DNA from: Leptospira_A soteropolitanensis
Lineage (GTDB): Bacteria > Spirochaetota > Leptospiria > Leptospirales > Leptospiraceae
Length of the DNA stretch: 64,000 nt
Direction: 5' to 3' (one strand)
Assembly: GCF_026151335.1 (NCBI RefSeq)
Contig: NZ_JAMQPP010000007.1
Made by a program: the position numbers and the translations under genes. How positions within the stretch are numbered: the stretch's first letter is position 1; each line of letters opens with the position of its first letter. The notes below the pieces were generated by a model, which worked only from the letters and a program-made list of their open reading frames with translations, ran no database searches and was not told the DNA's origin. Shown in pieces: positions 1 to 7,863 of the stretch.

Positions 1-665
1 TTCGCATAGGAAGACAGATTTTTGATAATTTAAAAAAAGCTTTGGGTTACCTCATCGGTGTTCATATACCTATTGTAGGTATAACATTTTTCCCAATCAT
101 CTTCGATTGGCCGATCGTTGTTTTATCGGCCATCCATATAGTATTTATGGAAATGGTAATCGATCCTACATGTACGATCGTTTTTGAAAGAGAGTCTGCT
201 GAGTCTGATCTTATGAAGAGGAAACCACGAGAAACATCGGAGCCATTGTTAGATCGAGAATTATTCATTAATTCTTTGATCCAAGGTGCCTTTTCTTTAT
301 TTTCAGTTGTTTCTTCCTATTGGATCACCGAATTATTTCTAAAAGGGAATTCTTCTCCGAAAGTAGTCAGCACTGCCACTTTTGTTACATTAGTATTTTC
401 GAATTTGTTCTTAATCCTTGCGAATCGATCTTTACATGAATCCATGTGGAGTAGAATGAGAATTCCCAATCAAACCATTCGTTATGTTTTTTCAGGAACG
501 ATCGGAGTGCTTATGTTGTCTATGTATTTGCCGGGAATGAACTCAATGTTTCGATTTGTGCCACTTAATTTCCTGCAGTTTTCAACAGCGATACTGGTTG
601 CTTTTGTCGGAGTTTTGTTTTACGATATGACAAAAGTTTTGGTTTCCAAATCACTTCGTAGCTGA
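1..665 (+). CDS. P-type cation-transporting ATPase, C-terminal part (cut by window edge)
   Basis: The reading frame is open from base 3 and continues to the left of the window, so only the last ~220 residues are visible. The first residues read GRQIFDNLKKALGY, the conserved segment of P-type ATPases between the cytoplasmic phosphorylation/hinge region and the C-terminal membrane bundle. About six hydrophobic segments follow. The motif MVIDPTCTIVFE after the second segment is typical of bacterial P2-like (Ca2+/cation) ATPases. The protein is therefore an inner-membrane ATP-driven cation pump. The ion cannot be told because the TM4 PEGL-type site and the DKTGT phosphorylation motif lie outside the window. 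An ATG or TTG near base 42 is not the true start. The family call is firm; the substrate is unknown. Confidence 0.88.
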   Translation, partial: RIGRQIFDNLKKALGYLIGVHIPIVGITFFPIIFDWPIVVLSAIHIVFMEMVIDPTCTIVFERESAESDLMKRKPRETSEPLLDRELFINSLIQGAFSLFSVVSSYWITELFLKGNSSPKVVSTATFVTLVFSNLFLILANRSLHESMWSRMRIPNQTIRYVFSGTIGVLMLSMYLPGMNSMFRFVPLNFLQFSTAILVAFVGVLFYDMTKVLVSKSLRS

Positions 666-702
666 CATAGTAATCATAGGAATCTAAACTTAGTAAAACC
701 AT

Positions 703-1569
703 ATGATTGAACTTTTTTTTCCTAAAAAGTATTCTGCCCTTTGTTTGAAATCTGCCTTTTTTGGTTTTTTTGCACACACGGGTTTTGTGCGCGGGTTACA
801 AGAAATTGGATTTAAACCTGCCATTGTTACAGGATCTAGCTCTGGAGCAATGATCGGCGCTTTGTATGCCACTGGGCGAGAGATGGTAGATTTTGAATCC
901 CTCGTTTTGGGATTAAAGAAAAAGGATTTTTGGGAAGGGAATTCTTTGACTATGCTCGGACGTTTATTCAAAAAGGGACTCAATGGATATAGCGGAGTTC
1001 TGACTGGTAAGGCCACGCGCGAAATTTTATATCCCTATCTAGGAAATAAAAAGTTCTCTGATTTATCGATTAAATTGGGAATTGCAGTATCGAACCTTTC
1101 TAAAAACAAAAGAGAATTAATTACGGAAGGGAATGTTCTAGATGCAGTGATGGCTTCAATTGCTTTTCCTTTTCTATATGAAGTGCAGGAATTTCAGGGG
1201 CAAGAGTTTTTGGATGGTGGCATTGGGGACGGCGAACCAATTAAAGAATTAATTTTAGATCCAAGTATTGATAGAATTGTGATACACCAAATTAACAATC
1301 ATAGACCTATGAGTAAAAATACAATGAAGCGCGCGTTAGATGCATCTGTTCAGATCATAGAATCGGAATCAGAAGATTTAAAATCTTTATTAGCAAAAGA
1401 AAAGGGGAAAAAACTCATTCGATTAGAAACCAATACTCCTTATTTATCTCCCAATGATTTTTCTAAAGGTAAGTTTGCCCTTGCAGAAGGTCGTGGAACT
1501 GCCTACAGACATAAAGCTGAAATTTTAGGTGATTTGGAATTACCAATATTTGGTTTTTTCAATCAATAA
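703..1569 (+). CDS. Patatin-like phospholipase / esterase
   Basis: A 288-residue cytoplasmic protein of the patatin family, which uses a Ser-Asp dyad to hydrolyse acyl esters. The nucleophile elbow GSSSG lies at residues 44-48 (Ser46) and the Asp motif DGG near residue 171, in the usual order and spacing. The glycine-rich oxyanion-hole motif that normally precedes the elbow (GGGxxG) is replaced by FGFFAHTG, so only one of its glycines remains. This could alter activity or simply mark a bacterial subgroup. It starts 37 bases after the ATPase and ends 6 bases before the next kinase gene, so it probably shares their transcript. Substrate unknown. Confidence 0.85.
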   Translation: MIELFFPKKYSALCLKSAFFGFFAHTGFVRGLQEIGFKPAIVTGSSSGAMIGALYATGREMVDFESLVLGLKKKDFWEGNSLTMLGRLFKKGLNGYSGVLTGKATREILYPYLGNKKFSDLSIKLGIAVSNLSKNKRELITEGNVLDAVMASIAFPFLYEVQEFQGQEFLDGGIGDGEPIKELILDPSIDRIVIHQINNHRPMSKNTMKRALDASVQIIESESEDLKSLLAKEKGKKLIRLETNTPYLSPNDFSKGKFALAEGRGTAYRHKAEILGDLELPIFGFFNQ

Positions 1570-1575
1570 TATTCT

Positions 1576-3501
1576 ATGGATATTCAAAAGAAACTCAATG
1601 TTTTGATTGTTGAAGATTCTCTTGCTTCTTACAAAGCGATTGTATCGGTTCTTCAAAATTTTGGGTTTTCCATTTTTCCCGAAAGAGCTGAATGGAAGGC
1701 GGAATTTGAACAAAGACTTGCGGACGAAACTTGGGACATAGTGATTTCCGATTTTTATCTTCCTGACTTTGATGGGCGTTATGTCATCACTAGAGTAAAA
1801 GAAATTAATCCTGATTTACCAGTAATTTTAGTCACAGAATTTCTTCCAGAGGATGCAGCTTCTGAATTTCTGAATTTGGGTGCCGCAGAATTTTTACCAA
1901 AATCTTCCATCATCAAACTTCCGTTTGTTGTCAATCGTGAGCTGGAAGCCTATCGACTTAAAGTATCGCAAAAAAAAGCTTGGGACATGTTGGTACATGG
2001 CGAGGAGTTGTTAACTCGTTCACAGAAGATTTCCCATCTTGGTCATTTTGAAGTGATTTTTCCCGAGAAAAACACCTTATGGTCGTTAGAGTTATATCGA
2101 ATTTTGGGATTTGATTTCAGTGAAATTCCACTCATGGAAAAGGTTTGGTCCTTATTAGACCAATCAGAACAAGATCACATTACGGTAGTATGGGAAGAAC
2201 TTTTAAGAGACAATCACTCGAAAGAAATGATTGTTACACTGAATACAAATACGGGCAAAAAAAAAGTTAATCTTTGGTTGGAAGCAGAAAGATTTGAGGA
2301 TTCACGTTTTCGTATTTTTGGTACCATACATGATATATCCGATCTTTCTGAATTAGAACATTCCATCCAACTCAACGAACAATTATTTAAAGGTATTTTT
2401 AATAATTCTTCACAAGCGATTTTCCTATTGGATTTGCAAGGTCATGTGATTCGTATGAACCGTATGGCTGTTTTGTCCTTTGAAAGAGATGAAACCGATG
2501 TGCAGGGTTTAGAATTAATTCGTTCCATTTTTTCAAATTCAGATGAAGAATCAAAAAAGAAATTAACCTATGGAATGAAGCTGGCATTAAAAAATCAGAA
2601 TTTTGAAGTATTTGTTAGTTATATATTGTTAGATGGTCGAGAAAAATACTTCGATTGCGATTTTTATTCTCTGACAGATCCTTCAGGAAAAATTTTATAC
2701 ATTGTACTCGAAGCAAAAGATATTACTGAAAAAATTGTTTTGGAACGAGCATATGCCCAATCGCAAAAATTAGAAGCTCTTGGTACTTTTGCTGGTGGGA
2801 TTGCACATGATTTCAACAATCTTCTAACACCAATGATGGCCTATGTATCTTACTTAAATTCAGAATGGTCGAAAGGTGAAACAAACGAGGCAATTCAAAA
2901 ATCTTTGCCAGCCATTGAAGGAATATCCAAGTCTCTAGATCGAGCAAAAAATTTAATCCAACAGATTTTAACGTATTCAAAAATTGATAATTCTATTTCG
3001 AAACAATTAGATTTGCGGGAACATTTACTACAGGTTTTACAGGAAGTGAGAAGTGTATCTTCAAATCGAATCACTTTGTTTACAGATTTGGGAAATGAAC
3101 CTGCATTTGTTAATGCAGATCCGATTCAAATTTTTCAGATCCTTTCTAATTTATATGAAAATGCAGTATTTGCTTTGCAAGATGTATCAAATCCAAAGAT
3201 TACCATTTCGCTTTTAAAAGTTTTGTATGAAAAGTCAGAATTACTTCATGTTGGATTTATGAAAAATACCGAATACTGGAAATTAGGTTTTGCTGATAAT
3301 GGCTCGGGAATCCCTCGTGAAATCATTGAAAAAATTTTCGATCCGTTTTTTACCACAAAAGGTGGAAAGGGGACCGGTTTAGGACTACCAATTATTTATG
3401 GAATCATGGTAAAAATGGGAGGAACCATTCTTGCTAATTCCGAAGTAGGAATTGGAACTGAATTTGACTTATATTTTCCAGCATGGAAGGCAATGGTTTA
3501 A
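1576..3501 (+). CDS. Sensor histidine kinase with N-terminal receiver and PAS domains
   Basis: A 641-residue soluble signalling protein. An N-terminal receiver domain (residues ~9-125) has the acidic pair in VEDS, the phosphoacceptor Asp in ISDFYLPDFDG and the Lys in LPKSS. Two PAS-like regions follow (~150-260 and ~265-385). The kinase core has the phosphoacceptor His in AGGIAHDFNNLL (~residue 409), an N box NLYENAVFAL (~524), a G1 box DNGSGI, an F box IFDPFFTTK and a G2 box GKGTGLGL. No membrane segment is seen, so the input is probably cytoplasmic or comes through phosphorylation of the receiver. It follows the patatin gene by 6 bases and precedes another hybrid kinase by 43 bases. The HDFNN-type H box is typical of NtrB-like kinases. 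The partner regulator is not evident. Confidence 0.93.
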   Translation: MDIQKKLNVLIVEDSLASYKAIVSVLQNFGFSIFPERAEWKAEFEQRLADETWDIVISDFYLPDFDGRYVITRVKEINPDLPVILVTEFLPEDAASEFLNLGAAEFLPKSSIIKLPFVVNRELEAYRLKVSQKKAWDMLVHGEELLTRSQKISHLGHFEVIFPEKNTLWSLELYRILGFDFSEIPLMEKVWSLLDQSEQDHITVVWEELLRDNHSKEMIVTLNTNTGKKKVNLWLEAERFEDSRFRIFGTIHDISDLSELEHSIQLNEQLFKGIFNNSSQAIFLLDLQGHVIRMNRMAVLSFERDETDVQGLELIRSIFSNSDEESKKKLTYGMKLALKNQNFEVFVSYILLDGREKYFDCDFYSLTDPSGKILYIVLEAKDITEKIVLERAYAQSQKLEALGTFAGGIAHDFNNLLTPMMAYVSYLNSEWSKGETNEAIQKSLPAIEGISKSLDRAKNLIQQILTYSKIDNSISKQLDLREHLLQVLQEVRSVSSNRITLFTDLGNEPAFVNADPIQIFQILSNLYENAVFALQDVSNPKITISLLKVLYEKSELLHVGFMKNTEYWKLGFADNGSGIPREIIEKIFDPFFTTKGGKGTGLGLPIIYGIMVKMGGTILANSEVGIGTEFDLYFPAWKAMV

Positions 3502-3544
3502 TCAATTGACAAATTGACTTTGTTTCATTAATTAAATTGGTTGC

Positions 3545-5719
3545 ATGAAATACTTTCTAAGAAAGCACTTCGAATCTTTTTATTTAGGATTCCTATGGGG
3601 ACTTCTTGGTTTACTTTTCTGTTCTAGCTTTTTTTTCTTCTATCAAATATATGAAAGTCGAATCGATCGAATCAACTTTGAAGAGAAAACTCTTTGGAAT
3701 TCTATCTTAAGCGACTATGCGTCATATTTGAAAGATGCCGAAACCGGTGTACGCGGTTATCTTCTTACGGAAGGGAATCCTGATTTTTTAGAGCCATACA
3801 GAAAATCCTTAAATCAAATGATGATTGCGGAAAAATTTCTCAGCAAAAACTGCGAACCTTCTTATCAAAAAGACCTAGAATCTATCATACACTCTAAACA
3901 ATCAAAATTGGTATGGATTCAAAATTTTATCGAAAACTTTCCTACGAAGCGACCTCAAATAAAAGAATTTCTGGAAAGCAAAAGAAGGATGGATGTATTT
4001 CGGAGTGAAGTTCAATCTCTTTTGAAAAAAAAATCAGAAAAAGAAAATTTTGAAAGGGAACAGAGTCGTGAGTATACAATTCGTTTAATCTCTTTATCTG
4101 GCGGTTTGTTTTTTATCTTATCTATATTTATCATATGGATGATTTTTGTATTAAAAAGAAATGCACAAATCATTCTTGAAAAGGAATTGATAGAGGATCG
4201 TTTATTTGAAATCGACGATTTGTATCAGAATTCACCAGTGGGTTTTCACAGTTTAGATTCTAAAGGATATTTGGTAAAAATCAATAAAACTCAAAGGGAA
4301 TGGCTCGGTTATTCAGAAGAAGAATTGCTTGGAAAAGTTAAATGGCCAGACCTATTAACAGAGGAAAGTCGGGAGGTGTTCTTTCAAAATTTTGTTATAT
4401 TTAAAAAAACTGGGCAAGTTGATAATTTAAGATTTGAAGTGATTCGTAAAGATGGCAGGTCATTGTTTCTGAACGTATCAGCAACCGCCATTTATGGAAA
4501 AAATAATGAAATGTTACAATCTCGTTCAGTATCTCTTGATATTTCACAAATGGTTTTATATGAACGAGAGTTGATTGAATCTCGAGTTCGTGCAGAAGAA
4601 GCAAACCGTGCTAAGTCGGAGTTTCTTTCTAACATGAGTCATGAACTTCGGACTCCTTTGAATGCGGTGATCGGTCTTTCTTTGTGGTTAATGGAAGATA
4701 ATCCCAAACCGGAGCAAGTTGATTACTTAAAGAACTTAAGATTTTCGAGTGAAACACTTCTTACTTTGATCAATGATATACTGGATTTTAATAAAATCGA
4801 AGAAAGGATGATTGTTATTGAAGAAATTGATTTTAATCTCAAAGATTTAATCGGTTCAGTTTCTTCTTCTTTTGAGATAAAAGCCAAAGAACAGCTCTTG
4901 GAATTTCAAACCGAAGTTGATTCGAATCTACCAGAATATATTTGTTTCGATCCTACTCGTTTGTTACAAGTCCTCAATAATCTTTTATCGAATGCAATCA
5001 AGTTTACGAAGGAAGGTAAAATCATTCTTCGTGTTATTTTAGTTTCCCAGACGGAAAACCATGTGGTCATTCGATTTGAAGTGGAAGATACTGGGATTGG
5101 GATTGGACCCGACAAACTTAAGTTTGTTTTTGAAAAATTCACTCAGGCCAGCGGAGATACAACTAGAAAATATGGTGGCTCAGGGCTTGGGTTAGCCATT
5201 TCTAAAGGCCTTGCGGAACTAATGCAAGGAAATCTCGAATTGGAGTCGGAGTTAGGTAAAGGATCCAAATTTTCTTTTACTTTTCCATGTAAAATTGGAA
5301 AAACAAATTCATTAAGAAAAAATCATTCCTTAAAAGTATCTTCTGACTTGTCAGGGAAAAGAGTTTTGATTGCAGATGATATTGAAATCAACAGGTCCAT
5401 CGTGATTCGATTTTTGAAGCGCTGGGGAATTGAATGTGAGGAAGCCTCAGATGGAGAAGAAGTATTAAGTAAGTTGGTAAATGAAAAATTTGATTTGATC
5501 TTAATGGATCTACATATGCCCAATATGGACGGGTATATGACAACAAAACGTATTAGAGCCAATTCTCTTTGGTCGAAAATTCCGATCATTGCATTAACAG
5601 CTTCGGCACAATTGGAAACTCAGGATAAAATCCATGCAGTTGGAATGAATGATTTTATATCCAAACCGTTTTATCCAAATGAATTACACAAAAAATTAAC
5701 TCATTGGATTTCTAAATAG
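3545..5719 (+). CDS. Hybrid histidine kinase: CHASE3-PAS-HisKA-HATPase-receiver
   Basis: A 724-residue membrane sensor. TM1 (~13-35) and TM2 (~182-205) bracket a periplasmic domain whose motif AETGVRGYLLTEGNPDFLEPY is the hallmark of CHASE3. A PAS domain (~225-345) follows, then the H box FLSNMSHELRTPLNAVIG (His ~365), an N box NNLLSNAIKF, a G1 box DTGIGI, and GGSGLGLAI. A C-terminal receiver (~612-724) has ADD, the phosphoacceptor in ILMDLHMPNMDG and a SKPF Lys. All catalytic motifs look intact, so an internal phosphorelay is expected, probably passed on to a separate phosphotransfer protein. The stop overlaps the convergent SpoIIE phosphatase gene by 8 bases. The ligand is unknown. Confidence 0.93.
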   Translation: MKYFLRKHFESFYLGFLWGLLGLLFCSSFFFFYQIYESRIDRINFEEKTLWNSILSDYASYLKDAETGVRGYLLTEGNPDFLEPYRKSLNQMMIAEKFLSKNCEPSYQKDLESIIHSKQSKLVWIQNFIENFPTKRPQIKEFLESKRRMDVFRSEVQSLLKKKSEKENFEREQSREYTIRLISLSGGLFFILSIFIIWMIFVLKRNAQIILEKELIEDRLFEIDDLYQNSPVGFHSLDSKGYLVKINKTQREWLGYSEEELLGKVKWPDLLTEESREVFFQNFVIFKKTGQVDNLRFEVIRKDGRSLFLNVSATAIYGKNNEMLQSRSVSLDISQMVLYERELIESRVRAEEANRAKSEFLSNMSHELRTPLNAVIGLSLWLMEDNPKPEQVDYLKNLRFSSETLLTLINDILDFNKIEERMIVIEEIDFNLKDLIGSVSSSFEIKAKEQLLEFQTEVDSNLPEYICFDPTRLLQVLNNLLSNAIKFTKEGKIILRVILVSQTENHVVIRFEVEDTGIGIGPDKLKFVFEKFTQASGDTTRKYGGSGLGLAISKGLAELMQGNLELESELGKGSKFSFTFPCKIGKTNSLRKNHSLKVSSDLSGKRVLIADDIEINRSIVIRFLKRWGIECEEASDGEEVLSKLVNEKFDLILMDLHMPNMDGYMTTKRIRANSLWSKIPIIALTASAQLETQDKIHAVGMNDFISKPFYPNELHKKLTHWISK

Positions 5720-7652
5720 GATTTTTTTCTAAAGAAATTGCCAATATGGTAATGTCGTCATCAGATCTTTTCGATTTTTGAAATTTTTCTACTTCGTTAA
5801 TTACTTGATCGCAAATAGTTTGTGGGTCCTTTTCTTTTAACTTTTGGAGGAGATTAAAAAATCTTTCTTCTCCAAATAACTCTCCTGTGGTGGCATTCCT
5901 TGCTTCGATGACACCATCCGTAAATAGTACCAATGTTCCTGAGTCGGGAAGGGGTAGTGTTTTTTCAATGATTTGTGATTCAATGTATTCATTGATCGCC
6001 CTTCCATAACTAGTGATATGTTCTAAGTTTCCCATGCGATCTAAATAAATCATCGGAAGGTGTCCGGCATTTGCAATTTTAAGGATTTTTTCTTTCGGGT
6101 TTAAATAAACAAAGAAGGCACTTAGGAAGTGACCTGAGAGGGAACTAAGTAGAGACAACCTAATTCTTTCTGCCGCATAAGCAGGTTTATCCAAAGAATC
6201 ATTCCAGATTTGTAGGGAAACTTTTGCCATTGAGGCAATCATTGCTGCAGGAATTCCGTGACCTGAAACATCACTTAAAAATAAACCAATCTCATTATCT
6301 TTAACAATGATTTGTACAAAGTCACCACCTATATCCGAAGCAGGTGAAAATCTAAATCCTAAAGCATGCCCATTCGCATGAGTTCGTTTTTGGGGTAGAA
6401 GGCCGTTTTGTAGTTTTTGAGCGATCTTCATTTGTAAATCAATTTCTTGTTTTTCTTCTGTCGCCTTTCTGTAATCAGAAACTTTTAGAACTAATGCCAT
6501 AGATAGGAAAAAAACTTCTATAGCTGAACCTAAGGGCAGAGAATAAGACGATATATGTATCGGTCGAATTAAACCCTGAACTGTTAGTGAATTTAATGCA
6601 GCACCAATAAGGATAGATCCAAAGGCGAATAAAAAGAGAATTACTTCTAGTTTTTTCTTACTTTTGAAAAGTGCCATCAAAGAAATTGATAAAGCTAATA
6701 AAATTGGAATGATTACTAGTGTTACACCTAACTGAATGAAGTTTCTTAATTCTAAAAAGAAAATTGAGAATATTAGGGAAATAAATAGAAGTATAAATCC
6801 TCTTGTTAATTTAGTTGCCTTGGGAAAATTTTTTTCTGTTTCTAAAAATTCAATAGTGAATAACAACCCAAACACTGATGTTAGATAAATCGTGATTGGA
6901 AAAAGATAGTTTTTCCATGTGTGTGAATTTCCAATTTCAACATATTGCATGAAGCCGGTAGAAAAGGAATTGATTAAAAGTACTGTTGCTAAGTAAAAGA
7001 AGTAATAAAAAAATTTCCTGTAACGTAAGGTATTCGCTAAAAATAAACTAAACAAAAACATCATAAATCCTGCGCCGAAATAGGCAGCAAAAAATATATC
7101 CTGTTTTTTGGAAAAGGCGATGAAACTGCGAGAGTTATAGACTGAAACGAAGTTAAAGATAGGATTTGCAGAATTTATTTTTACGTAGATTGTTCTTGTT
7201 TCATCCGGAGACAGTGTGATTGGAAATGCAGGTATATGAGAATATATTGGTTTATTTCTTTGAAGGACTTGTTCTCCCGATACTTGTGTGACCCATTTCC
7301 CTTTGACTTGGCTGTGGAGTTCAAAAACATCCACCACCGGACTTGAGAAGTGTAAAAAAAATGTATGGGGTAAGTTTCCGTAATGGATGAGTGTGATTCG
7401 AAGCCATAAGGGGTTTTTAACCCTAGGAAAAGAGATTGTTGCCTTTGGATTGGGCCTCCAGAAGGTATCCTCTCTCAATACCCGGTCCAAACTGGACTCT
7501 CTTTCGGGAACGATAACATATTCAAAGTATTTCCCTATATCTCTATAGTTTTTAGATTCTTCGATGGATAGAGGAAAGGCTGGGAGAGGGGGAGGGAGAA
7601 GAAAGCTTACTCCTAGGAGAAGGAGCCCTAAAGGCTTTTTCCGTGAGAACAT
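5712..7652 (-). CDS. 7TM-DISM receptor fused to SpoIIE-type PP2C phosphatase
   Basis: From the chosen ATG (7652) the protein is 646 residues. It has a signal peptide (KKPLGLLLLGVSFLLPPPLP), a periplasmic DISMED2-like beta domain (~30-165) and seven hydrophobic helices (~170-390). A linker helix then leads into a SpoIIE/PP2C domain (~430-640) with the metal-binding motifs IGGDFV, FLSDVSGHG, FTDGV and DDIT. Such proteins dephosphorylate anti-sigma-factor antagonists in partner-switching pathways in response to an extracellular signal. The open frame extends 32 codons further to an ATG at 7748. The 7652 start is preferred because a clean signal peptide begins there, but the ribosome site is weak in both cases. 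It converges with the hybrid kinase gene. The target antagonist is not in the window. Confidence 0.9.
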   Translation of the reverse strand: MFSRKKPLGLLLLGVSFLLPPPLPAFPLSIEESKNYRDIGKYFEYVIVPERESSLDRVLREDTFWRPNPKATISFPRVKNPLWLRITLIHYGNLPHTFFLHFSSPVVDVFELHSQVKGKWVTQVSGEQVLQRNKPIYSHIPAFPITLSPDETRTIYVKINSANPIFNFVSVYNSRSFIAFSKKQDIFFAAYFGAGFMMFLFSLFLANTLRYRKFFYYFFYLATVLLINSFSTGFMQYVEIGNSHTWKNYLFPITIYLTSVFGLLFTIEFLETEKNFPKATKLTRGFILLFISLIFSIFFLELRNFIQLGVTLVIIPILLALSISLMALFKSKKKLEVILFLFAFGSILIGAALNSLTVQGLIRPIHISSYSLPLGSAIEVFFLSMALVLKVSDYRKATEEKQEIDLQMKIAQKLQNGLLPQKRTHANGHALGFRFSPASDIGGDFVQIIVKDNEIGLFLSDVSGHGIPAAMIASMAKVSLQIWNDSLDKPAYAAERIRLSLLSSLSGHFLSAFFVYLNPKEKILKIANAGHLPMIYLDRMGNLEHITSYGRAINEYIESQIIEKTLPLPDSGTLVLFTDGVIEARNATTGELFGEERFFNLLQKLKEKDPQTICDQVINEVEKFQKSKRSDDDITILAISLEKNPI

Positions 7653-7821
7653 TGTTTTCTTTTTTGTTCTGGTTGTTTCTAAACCAAAAGAATCCTTTTC
7701 GCGTAAACTCAAAAGGAAATCAAAAAAAGAGAGTCGATTTCGAAACATTTGTACTATAATAGGACGAGATTGAGACAGATAAAGTGAATTTCCTTAAAAA
7801 ACTTGTTAGAAGAACGCAATA

Positions 7822-7848
7822 TTAGCAGTCTAACTATCAGAGTGCTAA
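7822..7848 (+). promoter_or_regulatory. CIRCE operator (HrcA-binding site)
   Basis: TTAGCAGTC, nine spacer bases, then GAGTGCTAA. This is the HrcA consensus (TTAGCACTC-N9-GAGTGCTAA) with one mismatch in the left arm. It ends 15 bases before the ATG of the ClpB-like gene and just before its GAGAGGA ribosome site, the usual place for heat-shock repression by HrcA. It is seen directly; binding is inferred from the consensus. Confidence 0.9.
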
Positions 7849-7863
7849 TAGAGAGGAAACGCT

